From assembly GCA_002914805.1 (NCBI GenBank), contig JXTB01000379.1:335004-399003 (forward strand): DNA of 64,000 nucleotides, read 5' to 3'. The stretch comes from Parasponia andersonii. Its lineage: Eukaryota; Streptophyta; Magnoliopsida; Rosales; Cannabaceae. Of this stretch, positions 48,667-59,856 are shown one piece after another. Below the pieces are notes generated by a model. The model saw only the letters and a program-made list of their open reading frames with translations, was not told the DNA's origin and did not search any database. A program made the translations under genes and the position numbers. Within the stretch, counting starts at the first letter, position 1, and each line of letters begins with the position of its first letter.

Positions 48667-50399
48667 CTGTAGTTATGTCAAAGATCGATATGTGAATGTA
48701 TATGAAGTTAACAAAAATATGGTTTAACATTACGCAAATGAACATCACATACTAATTAACAAATAACTAAATAATATATACTTTAGCGGGTGATAAAATA
48801 TATACATTTATGGCCCATAATTACTTAATCCGAAGGAGAATGAAGCTTAGGTCATGTTGATTGCTTACATTCTATTGATCGACGATAACATAACAAATTA
48901 ATAACTAATTACTAAAATGTAATTTTGAAATAATGTGGATTTATGAGAACCCTTAACTGAATAGCTCGTTGGCTGCCAATATGTATATAATTTTTAGGGA
49001 ACTAAAGCCCCCTTTATTCATCAAAACAAAATGGCGAAGGATTATCCATGGGAATACTGCAAAAAAATCATTCTGAATTATGACTTGTCTGCAGTTTTAA
49101 TCCTATTGTGGCATGTACAAAATAATACCTCAACTTTTTGATTTTAAAAATACATGTAATCCATTCACAATTTGACCGATTCTCCGTTATTAAACAACAA
49201 ATTTGGAGTGAGTTTAGGTTATTCTTGATAATTCTAGGTAGATATTATTTGTTAATAATGAGGGATAATTTCCTTTTTCAATAGCATATATTGGCCAAAT
49301 TGTGAACAGTAGGTACACTTTTTCTAAATTTATATATTGAAGTATAATTTTGCACGTGCTAAAAAATAAGATTAAAATTGTAGAAACATCATAGTTATGT
49401 TTAGAGTCTTTCTTTTTATAGTTAACAATGCATATCTATATTAGTATATTCTTAAAGTGTTATCTATATTGATATTTTGCTTATAATTAATGTATGCATT
49501 AGTTAATTTAGCAGTATTACTCAACATATTGTAAAATATGTTACTCAATATAGATAAAATTGATTTTATATTAGTAATCTTTTTTAAGGTATCTATATTA
49601 ATTTTTTACTTACTATAGCTACGTACATTACTTAATATGGCTAAATATATTCTATATCAAAATAGTATTTTATCTGTATTACTTAAATATAGATAAAGCA
49701 TTATTTCTACACTTAATATATATAAAATACTATTTTATATAGAATATATTTAGCCATATTAAGCAATATACATATATCTATATTGGTAAATATATTTCCT
49801 CTATTACCTAGAATGATGCGTAAAATCTTCTAGTTGGTGACTAAAATGTTTAGTTGATAATGACAAACTATCTTTGATTTTTTTACTTTATCATTATTAT
49901 TACTTCATAATGCATGGTTACATCGATTCAACAAGAATTTAATAATCGTTTCAATAATATGGAATAACCGTCGACCGTTATTCTAGTTAATCAGTATATT
50001 CTAGATAATATAGAATAATGTCGATTCAACAAGAATAATATAGAATAATGGTCGACCGTTATTCTAGTTAATCAGTATATTTGGATTTCATAATGCGTGT
50101 TTATAATGCTAGATGATTTAATTAGCAACAAGAATCTAATAATTGTTTCAGTCGTCATTTGTATCTCATAATGCATACTTATGACACTAGAGATGTCCTT
50201 TATTATTTTCTTTTGTTCATTAAACTCATATTTCATAATGTTTACTTATAGGACGTCTTTATTAAGTTATTTTCTATAATTCAAGTTGCTACTAATCAAT
50301 CGAAAAAATAGTCTTTCTTCCGCTAGTAAACATAATTAATGATCGATGAACAATCATCAAATTAACTAGTAAGACTAATTAAATATATTTTGAAGATAA
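48667..50399. other. Intergenic stretch with a foldback and a short tandem repeat
   Basis: Arms at 49627-49673 and 49722-49769 are near-perfect inverted copies (TTACTTAATATGGCTAAATA against TATTTAGCCATATTAAGCAA), making a hairpin of about 140 bases. At 49968-50083 the words GTCGACCGTTATTCTAG and TTAATCAGTATATT occur twice. No gene seen. Confidence 0.6.
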
Positions 50400-52130
50400 T
50401 AAACGTTTGATTTAGTACTAATGATTTAACTTGAGTATACAGTGAAATGACTTCAAAAGTTCTAACTTAAGTGGATCAAGGAATCAACCTTGAAAATGGA
50501 TGCATATTGGAATTATTAGAATTAAACTTGAAGATGAAAAATCAAGATATATGACTACGCTTAGATATAGTATATTTCATATTTAGTCTTGTATTTAATT
50601 TAGTTCATTGCACATAAATTCTCTTTACATTGACTCATGTTTTCAAAAAAGTTTTCAAACTATATTAATCTTAAAATGATTATTTTAAGCTTGAAAATTG
50701 AAAATAATGATTTCTTTAAATGGGATAAATATTTTTTAAAACATGATTTCTTAAGTCTAAATAAGTTACAAATATATTTGAAATCATAATAATTTAAAAT
50801 AGACTAAAAAGGAATTTTCTATTTTGCAAACTATACTATGTTTTGGTATAAACACTTTCTAAATTAATGTTAAATACTTTTGTGAAACTAAAATAAGTTT
50901 GCAATAGCTAAAATATTCTTTTCAAATTAATTTTTAATATTTTAAAAGCGTTTAAAATAAGTTTAGAATTCAGAATTTGAAAAATGCTAAAAGTTGACAG
51001 CATCTGAAAAATAGCTAAAAAACTGTCAGAATTTGAAAAATGACCAAAATATTGAAGTCATCTAATTGGAATATTCAGTCTACCAAAAACATGTTTGGGT
51101 CTATTAAAAATGTTAGTTGGTCAAAAATGACCGTTAAAATAAGACTGTTACAAAAGAGTTGACCAACAACTAGTTTGGCAGATTTTCAATCAACTGAAAA
51201 TAGCAGAAATTGCATATTATGGTAAAAAACAGCTAGTTTTCATACGAGCTTATAAATATAAACTATTTTAAGACTTTTAAAAGATATGAGCATAAACCTA
51301 AATTGATATTCATCTACTTTCAAAATATCTTAGCATATTTTTACATCAATTACACTTTCAAATCATATGGAGCCCATCTTGAAGTATCTATTGTACATTG
51401 TCCTCAAATTCGCTAAGTTAAAATTGTATTCATTACTTTTGTGAAGAGAGTTCTTAAGTGTATTCAGTCTTGATTATTGTAAAACCATTTGAGTTAAGAT
51501 AAGGTTTACACAATAGTCATAAATAACCCAAGAAAGTCTAAACAACCCATATTTAGATGAGGTTGTCATCAAAGTCTACATAATCCTTGTATAAGTAAGG
51601 TTGTTACTGGAGTTTAAAAAATCCGTGAATTGGTTAGGTTGGTACGGCTGTCTAAACAATCTATGAGTTGGTGAGATTGACACTATTGTCTAAATAATCC
51701 GTATAGGTGAGGTTGATACTGAAGTCAAGACTATTATAAAATGGTTGGGTGAGCATAAGAAGAATTTACTCAATTTGTAAAAAGATTGATCAAGCCCAAA
51801 ATCTTGATATATTAGTAGAAGCTCAAAGTAACTTGTCAAGAGCCGGGGACGTAAGCAAATCATCGTATTTGTCGAATCTCGTAAAAATCGAGTTTGCATT
51901 TTCTCTATTCTTATACTCTTTACTTTATTGCAAACTATTTAAATGCGTATTTCATATTTAGTGTGTATAGTTCACTTGTTATTATTATTATATGTTTAAT
52001 ATTATTGTTAATTTAGCTTCAAAGTTTAAAAATAGTGATCTATAATTTTACATATTTGAAATTTATTTTAAAAAGTTTTAAAACTTAATTCATCTCCCTT
52101 TTTTAGATAGCCAATCTCGGCCTAAGAGTT
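50400..52130 (+). mobile_element. Degenerate copia-type (Sirevirus-like) LTR remnant
   Basis: The segment at 51840-51900, with GCCGGGGACGTAAGCAAA and TTGTCGAATCTCG, followed by CTTAATTCATCTCCC at 52086, resembles the 3' part of copia LTRs with which I am familiar. The 38-base repeat at 51539-51726 is also typical of such LTRs. Neither boundary nor a target duplication is clear and no internal domain is present, so this may be a solo LTR. Boundaries are approximate. Confidence 0.45.
51539..51726 (+). repeat. Five-copy 38-bp minisatellite
   Basis: Units start at 51539, 51577, 51615, 51653 and 51691. Four are 38 bases and the last 36. Each begins TA(A/C)A(A/T)AAxxC and has a conserved GAGGTTG-like core near its middle. 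They are well diverged from each other. Confidence 0.8.
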
Positions 52131-52194
52131 ATTCACGTGGAGCTCTATTTGTATCTCATGTAAATTTGCATTCACGTTACATAGATCTCGTGTA

Positions 52195-54851
52195 TAGTTT
52201 GTTCCTCTCTAGACGTCAATCGAATTCAGTGATTTGATCGGTTGTATTTTTTATCATAGTTTAGTTGTAATTCAGATCTTTGTATTTGATTTATTATTGA
52301 AACGAATGATATGATTTGTTCTTTCTTTTTTTTTTTTCTTTTAAAAAAAGAGAAACTAAGTATAAAAACTAATTTTGTTGTAAAAAATGGATGTTCAATT
52401 AAAAATTTTGTACATTTGTCACGTGTTTGTATTAATCGGTGCAATCTAATCCTTGTATGCCAACATATTGCCAATGAATTGTTAAATATCTCGGATATAT
52501 GAGTACTACTCATAGTAGCTCATTTTATATTTAATTTTTCTAAATTAAAAGTTCAAATAATATGTTTAAGGTATTTTTATATACATAACCATATATACTT
52601 ACTAACCTTTTTGAAATTTACTAGACGTATCTGTACTTATCAATATAGTTCTACACGTTGTATCTAAAGAAACATAGATAAAACATAAAAGACATGCCAT
52701 CTTAAGAACGTGCAAGATTTTTTTTTGGGGATTTTTTGCCATTGTATTGCCCTTTTAGGATATTTCTTTAAGTCTTTTATAATATTCCCTACTTGTTAAA
52801 AATCACTGATTTCGTATAATTAGTAGTATTACTGTTTTTCTTAGTCAACGCATTTTATTTTAAGAGTAATCAAATAGTATATTTCACTCTAAAAAACTAA
52901 TTGTTTTTTTTTTTGCCAAGAGATGATCAAATAATATAAGGGGAAATACCATAAAATCCTTAATTTTAATGACTTTATCTCTATGTTCGCATGGAAATTG
53001 TAAAATATCCAATAGTAAATTGGGTCAAAAGTATTAGTTGAATTTTTTTTTTTTAAATATCACATAATACATTTGCTGAATTGTGGCCAGACAAAACTTG
53101 TATCCAAATGCTGTTCAACTTTTTCGTTTCTCTTTTAGAAAAAAAAACCCTTTAATTCCCAAAGAAAAATATATAAAATTTACTTTACTTAATTTTGACC
53201 ATTAGTTGTAGCAGACCTAAATTACTAAGTAGTCAAACCAGGTCTTTGGTATTTTTCTTCACTTTTTCCTTTTAATTATGCAGTGTAATTTATTTGTAGT
53301 TTGTTCCTCTCTGGACTTCAATCAAACGTCAATCGAATTCAGTGATTTGATCGGTTGTATTTTTTATTATAGTTTATTTGTAATTCAGATTTTTGTATTT
53401 GATTAATTATTGAAATGAATGATGCAATTTGTTTTTTTTTTTTTAAGAAAAAGAAGAAACTAAATGAATGATATGATTTGTTATTTAAAAAAAAAAAAGA
53501 AGAAGAAACTAAGTATGAAAAATAATTTTGTATAAAAAATGGATGTTCAATTAAAAATTTTGTACATTTGCCATGCGTTTGTATTAATCGATGCAATCTA
53601 ATCCTTATGTGCTAACATATTGCCAATGAATTGTTAAACATCTAGGATATATGAGTACTACTTATGGTAGCTCATTTTATGTTTTATTTTTCTAAATTAA
53701 AAGTTCAAATAATATGTTTAAGGTATGTTTATATATATAACCATATATACTTACCAACCTTTTTGTAATTTACTAGACCTATACTTATCAACATAGTTCT
53801 ATACGTTGTATCTAAACAAACGTAGATAAAATATAAAAGACATGCCATCTTAAGAATGTGCAAGATTTTTTTTTTTTTTTTTTTTTTGGGATTTTTTGCC
53901 ATGGTATTGGCCTTTTAAGATATTCCTTTATGGTAAGTCTCTTATGATATTCCTTACTTGTTAAAAATCACTGATTTTGTATTATTATTATTACTGTTTT
54001 TCTTAGTCAACGCATTTTATTTTCAAGAGTTACCAAATAGTATATTACACTTTGGGTAACTAATTGTTTTTTTACCAAGAGATGATCAAATAATATAAGG
54101 AGAAATACCATAAAATTCTTAATTTTAATGAGTTTATCTCTATATTTGCTTGGAAATAGGAAAATATCTAATGTATTTAGTAAATTGGGTCAAAAGTATT
54201 AGTTAAATCTTTTTTTTAAATACCAAATAATACATTTGCTGAACTGTGGCCTGGCAAAACTTGTATCCAAACATTATTTAACTTTTTATTTTTCTTTCAG
54301 AAAAAACAAAAACCCCTTTAATTCCCAAAGAAAAATATATAAAATTTACCTTAATTTTAACCGTTGGTTGTAGCAGACCCAAATTACCAAGAAGTCAAAC
54401 CAGGTCTTTTGTATTTTTTTTTTCACTTTTTCCTTTCACTTAATTTTAACCGTTAGTTGTAGCAGACCCAAATTACCAAGAAGTCAAACCAGGTCTTTTG
54501 TATTTTTTTGTTTTTTTACTTTTTCCTTTTAACTATGTAGTGTTATTTAGTTGTAGTTTATTCCTTTCTGGACGTCAATCGAATTCAGTGATTTGATCGG
54601 TTATATTTTTTCTTGTAGTTTATTTGTAATTCAGATCTTTGTATTGATTGATTATTGAAATGAATGATATGATTTTTTTTTAAAAGAAAGAGAAGAAACT
54701 AAGTATGAAAATAATTTTGTGTAAAAAATGAATGTTCAATTAAAAAATTTTGTACATTTGCCATGCATCTGTATTAATCGGTGCAATCTAATCCTTGTGT
54801 GCCAACATATTGCCAATGAATTGTTAAACATCTCGGACACGTCCGTACTAC
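52195..54851 (+). repeat. Tandem repeat of 1.1-1.25 kb, about 2.25 copies
   Basis: Copies start at about 52195, 53296 and 54552 with the words TAGTTT(G/A)TTCCT and TCGAATTCAGTGATTTGATC. Copy 2 has an extra internal duplication (54350-54440 and 54438-54520). Copy 3 is interrupted after about 300 bases at GTACTAC, where the CACTA terminus at 54852 begins. Parts of the unit also occur at 32272-32340 and 40500-40700. No coding capacity. Confidence 0.9.
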
Positions 54852-55525
54852 CATTACAAAAAAATCAACTTTTTTTGACGGACTAAGATTAGTTCGTCGG
54901 GAAAATTGACATTTATTGACAGATTAACCGAATCATGTCGGTAAATGATGATCTTAAAAATCAATTTTTGAGACCTTTATACTGACGGGCTACTCGTCGG
55001 TATATATTCAATATACCGACGCATGATTAACTTTTCGTCGGTAAAAAGCATGTGGGTGTTTTTCCTGCGAATATTAATATTTGGGCGCCAGTATTTTTTT
55101 ACCCTAGAAAAAGTCATTTTATAAAAATACATTTATCGACAGGTTTATGTTGTTCGTCGGTGAAAGTCTTCCTTTAAAGTTAAAACACAGTCATTTTTAT
55201 ATAGTCATATTTTTGAAAAAATATTTACCAACGGGACCCATCGATAAATATTAACCTACCTTAAATCATGCTTCTCTCACTTCATTTTCAGTCGTTGTCT
55301 CCTTCTCTTTCTCTCTCAGCCGCCCCCTCTCTCTCTCTAAAATCCTTTCAAACTCTCTCTTAAAAAAATCTCTTAGTAAGGAAGCAAGGACTATATGAAG
55401 AGGTATGTACAATGGCATGTTGTAGTTCATGCTGAGACTTTTTGGGGTAGGGTATAGTGTTTTATATTTATGTGAATCTCTTAATAATAATGATATCTTA
55501 TTCTGTGTTTTTGATCTTTCTGTAG

Positions 55526-55633
55526 GCTGTAACAAAGTTGTATGAAGCTCTGGACAAGCGACGATACATATGCGGGGACACTTTGTCCGAAGTAGATATT
55601 CGATTGTTTGTGACTTCAATCAGATTTGACGAG
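55526..55633 (+). pseudogene. Single exon of a xi-class GST / glutathionyl-hydroquinone reductase gene
   Basis: A 36-codon open stretch between a TTTCTGTAG acceptor and a GAG/GTTTAA donor. It encodes AVTKLYEALDKRR, YICGDTLSEVDIRLF and VTSIRFDE. This is the conserved C-terminal-domain block of plant glutathionyl-hydroquinone reductases (ECM4/YqjG-type, xi-class GST). Seven or eight residues expected between ALDK and RYICG are missing. No other exon of the gene is nearby. Retained splice sites show it came from genomic DNA and not from an mRNA copy. It lies between the CACTA terminus and its transposase, so it is read as captured. Confidence 0.75.
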
Positions 55634-55786
55634 GTTTAATCATTAAATTCTGTTGGAACATTAGGCAAATATTGCAGTTCTGTCATGTGCAAAATATATT
55701 ATAGTATCAGGAGAATCAAGAACAATGATATTAGTATGAGAGTTGGTTCCTGAGCAACTTCAGGAGGCTAGATTTTAACAGTTAGC

Positions 55787-57041
55787 CTTAATGGTCAAAA
55801 AAGCTGTGCGCTTTCTGATATGTTAGTTAGCCCTTTATATATGTTCCATGTATCTCCTCTCTAATCAATGAACACCTATGGAATGAATTCTAAAAATAGT
55901 GTTATTTTAGTTTTAGAAGAACTGTCATTCATTTGCAAAAGAGTGAGACAATATATTCATTTAGCGAAAGCAACTCATGGGTGAGGGCGATAGAGAGAGA
56001 CGTCGAGAATTTGGGAGACTCGGGGAGTGAGAGAGACGGCGAGAGAGGAAGAAACAGGCAAAGAGGGAGGGGCGGGGGCGGCTATTTTGAGAGAGAAGAA
56101 TGCGAGAGAGTTATTTTGATTTCTAAACTTGAGGGCTACACTAAATGGAGCTGGGCTATCTTCCATTGGGCTTCTCTAGGTCTGAGTTAAAACTGAAAAA
56201 GGAGAAAGGGATTCGGACAAGGCTGCCTAAAAAAAATAAAATAAAATAAAAATTAAGACTACTTTCGATAAAGTATATATACGGATATGCTTACTTAAGA
56301 GGACCGGTCCGTCCATATTTTAATTTACCATGTCATATTTTGTCTAATATTATATTAGTCAAACTGTGATTTATATTAACCAATGGTTTATTATCATCGG
56401 TGTTCTTACAGAAAGACAACTCATAGTTGATTACTTACTAATTAATGTTGAATTGGACAATTTATGCCTTGCTGCTTCTTTCACCCGATTGATATCTACA
56501 TTGATCTAGTCACCATAAACCATTTTGCTTTTACAATCTGCAATTCGTTGAATCAACTTTCTGGTTTTGGAGTAATCTTTATGGAACATAGAAACTGTTC
56601 TTTTCCATATTTTATGCGGTTCATAAAGTCCTCACTTTCATCATGATCTATGATACTTTATGGTGTCTTTGTTATTCAATTACTTTATAGAATCTCTGAA
56701 TTTGCTCTATATTTTCTTGTTCATAAAAGTGTCTTGTGTCATATTGTTACCCAGGGATGGTGATTGATGAAATATTTATTGCAGGCCTCAGGTGACAATT
56801 GCAAGTGCTATGCTATTGTGCCACCGGTTTTATATGAGACAATCTCATGCTAAGAATGACTGGCAGGTAAAAAAAATGAGACTTAATGGTCAAGAAAGCT
56901 TTGCGCTTTCTGATATGTTAGTTAGCCTTTTATATATGTTCCATGTATCTCCTCTCTAATCAATGAACACCTGTGGAGTGAATTCTAAAAATAGTGTTAT
57001 TTTAGTTTTAGAAGAACTGCCTTTCATTTGCAAAAGAGTGA
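55787..57041 (+). repeat. 160-bp direct repeat flanking the cyclin exon
   Basis: 55787-55946 and 56882-57041 are about 95 percent alike by eye (both include GCGCTTTCTGATATGTTAGT and CTCTAATCAATGAACACC). Copy 2 begins 16 bases past the cyclin exon, so the repeat is probably cyclin intron sequence. Confidence 0.9.
56785..56866 (+). pseudogene. Single exon of a cyclin-T gene
   Basis: An 82-base stretch between a TTATTGCAG acceptor and a CAG/GTAAAA donor. It encodes [20 protein letters not shown] and then HAKNDWQ, which is the first cyclin-box helix region of plant CYCT1-type cyclins (partners of CDKC kinase in transcription elongation). Neighbouring cyclin exons are not visible. A 160-base segment of its downstream intron (56882-57041) also occurs at 55787-55946. 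It is read as a second captured fragment in the CACTA element. Confidence 0.75.
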
Positions 57042-57123
57042 TTATTTAATTAGCTTGAGAGCGGTATCCTCATCTTATTGCTCTCTCGCGAATTATGTAT
57101 ATAAATGTGTTTGTGTGTGTAGA

Positions 57124-57157
<34 letters not shown>

Positions 57158-58748
57158 GTACCACATATACAAAGTCATAAGCAAGTCAATTGGTTGTATC
57201 TGTCGCAACATAAATATCCTCACAGTGGACCTTTTTATCTTTTGATAGTATGATCATATGATGCAGAACTCTGCTACCAAATATATGAGGGAAACTCTTA
57301 AATTGTATTAATACTTAAGAAACAAGGCTGCAAAAAAGAATTTTACTTTTTCTCTGATGGATACTTGTACTATACTGTGTCCTTTATTTCCCCTTCTAAT
57401 TCAAAAATTAAAAGGGCATATTATAGCCATTTGTTTGATGTTTCATTTCTCACTCTGGTGCTGGTAATTGCAGATGCTTCATAAATTTAGACTGCAAAGA
57501 ATAGACCTTTTTTTTTTTGGACTGTTTACCTTATTTTGTACCTGGAAGTATTGTGAAGATTGTAGGCTTAGATTATTGAAATCCAGGATATCTTATCCAA
57601 CTCTGGTGGTTTTGACTCTTTTGAGCACGAATTTCTTTGAAATGATTGGGCAATAACTTGATCTATTAGCTTAGCGTTTTGACTTTTTTATAATTACAGG
57701 TGATATTTTCCCAACCTCCTCTTTTCATTTTCATTTTCTCTCTCTCTCCGGTGAAGATCCCAAATCTCCTTCTCAGTTTTCGTCGGAAAAACCCATCGGA
57801 GCTTTATAAATTCTGCTAATTTATTTGATCCCGAATAATAAGTTCAATTCTCTTTCTTTTCTTTTCAATTTTTTGTTTGTGACCCACTATTGTGTTTGAT
57901 GGTTCTGTTCTATGTTTGATCTGATGTGCTTAGAATTTTGTGATTTGACTGGTTGTTTTTGTCGAATTTTGTTGGATGTGGTTTGATTTTGTTCTAAATT
58001 GTTCGTTTAATTGTTAAATTAATTGTTATTATAGAAAATTTATTTATTTTGATTTTGATGGATTGTTTGGATTGAAAAGGTTTGGATTTGGCTTGGGGAT
58101 TAAGATCTAGGTAGTTATGAATTAGATTCGTTGACCTATTTTGGGTCAAAATTAGGGTAAGGAATTTCTAGGTTTGAATCAGAGATTGGCCAAAATTTTG
58201 GGACTTAATCGTTAATATATATAATTAATTATGGAATCTGGTTTAAATTTAATTAGTGTAAGAGTTTTATACAATTTTGAAAGTTGAATTTTGTGGAAAT
58301 GATCTTAAAGTATTTGCCAAATTTGGAGACAATTTTCTATAATCAGAAATTGGCCAAAAGTTTGGGACTTAATCGTTAAATTTATGTAATGATTTTTGAT
58401 TGCTTTTCGGTTCGTTAATTAGGATGCTTTGACGGGGGTCTTCGTTTCTCTTATCTTTAGCCATAGTTAATTTTCATATATAGCAATTATCTTTAGCCAT
58501 AGTTAATTTTCATATATAGCAATTTCAGTGTTATCACCTCCAAAAAGATGATTTATTTTTTTTTTTTCCTTTCAATATGAAAATTTCTTGGTTATTTTAT
58601 CAAGATTATATGTTACTTAAAAAGCAGGGTTTTGCTAAAAGCCTAAAAGTCAGTCGACCAAAATATACCAAAAAAAGCACAAGAGGAACCCATGCAAAAC
58701 ATATAATGCTTGGACCAACTTTGAAAACATATAGGATAACATGTGGAA
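57042..58748. other. Inner part of the CACTA element, possible further captured DNA
   Basis: TA run at 57127-57151. A stretch at 57715-57840 looks like a plant 5' UTR or first exon (CTCTCTCTCTCCGGTGAAG, then TTTTCGTCGGAAAAACCC), followed by T-rich intron-like sequence to about 58430. A pair of 36-base direct repeats (ATCTTTAGCCATAGTTAATT) lies at 58454-58525. No protein match recognised. Confidence 0.4.
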
Positions 58749-58866
58749 ATGTGCACACACTTAGCTACAAGTGTTGTGTGTACACATATATGCACACACT
58801 TGGTATTAAGTGCTGAGTGTGCACACTTAGTGTGCACACCTCTTGGTACTCAGTGCCGTGTGTGCA
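58749..58866. repeat. Three palindromic units of about 38 bp with TGTGCACA cores
   Basis: Each unit starts with (TG)TGCACACxCTT and ends with a near-complement (for example TGCACACTTAG or GTGTGTGCAG). The units are separated by TACACA or TTAG. They could form hairpins or serve as binding sites. One more related core (TGTGCACATATATG) is at 59580. Confidence 0.75.
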
Positions 58867-58938
58867 GCTTGTTAAATAAAATTTTTGGAACATGTGTTCA
58901 TCATTTTAGTACACCAAAATGTGTAATAAAATATTGAA

Positions 58939-59038
58939 CACCAAGAAAAGAGGAGGGAACTTGTACGGTCTTTTGGAGGATCCTTAGTGGTTAGGATCTC
59001 CTAAAAGCGGTACAAGTTCCCCCATTTTTTTGGCACTT
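58939..59038. repeat. Hairpin of about 100 bp
   Basis: Arms GGGAACTTGTACGGTCTTTT and its near-complement AAAAGCGGTACAAGTTCCCC, extended by GGAGGATCC against GGATCTCC, form a stem with a short loop around 58983-58993. Outer bases (AACACCAAG against GGCACTT) pair weakly. MITE or small-RNA precursor shape. Confidence 0.75.
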
Positions 59039-59856
59039 AAAATTTTATCCCTTAAAAATTTTAGATTTTATAATATACATAATAATTTTTAATATTAGAT
59101 TAAAATCATAGTAAATAAAAATTGTGTATTAAATAAAAAATAATCATATGATACTTAAAATGGTAAAACACCCCTATAAGACATAAAATATGCTAAATTT
59201 CTCAAAATAACTGTAGAGTACACGAGATACTAATAAAAGATGTAGATTTTCTGAAATACCCCTATGACACCCCTAGAAGTCCTGAAATTACGAAAAATAT
59301 CCATAGAAGAGAATAATTAATCTACAATTATTCTGTTTGTTAATGATTTCTTTTCAAATATGTATGCTTATCAACTATCTTAATATATACATGATTTATT
59401 TTATGCACAAAAGAAATTACCTTAAACCCATTTAGGAGTCAGTAAGAGATTATGTATCTCGATATCGACTTCTGAATTGTCTCGTTTGGACAATTTGGGA
59501 TTACATGTTATATGTTGTCGTTTGCTTATAAACATTATTCTTTGGTCGAGTTCTGGTGGTATCTCCTTGTGTTCTCCAAGTGTGCACATATATGTAGCAC
59601 ACTTAGGAGAATCATGGGGAGTTACTGCCGGAATTTCGGTGTGAACGGAACAATGTTTAAGTGAATGATGGACCATATAACAAAGTAATCTTGAATGAGA
59701 TAGGGTTTTACCTTTTAGTAGTAGAGTGATAAGGTGGATTTAGGACACATGTATATGGAAGTACTTGCATATTAGCTATATATATATATATGCATATATG
59801 TCATTGTATACGCTCTTTACCGATAATTGTTCTCTGCTATATGTGGACAACATAAG

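Noticed and set aside
57468..57656. 62-codon frame after a GCAG acceptor
   Set aside because: Composition-driven (T-run), no known domain; could be captured intron sequence but nothing supports a gene.
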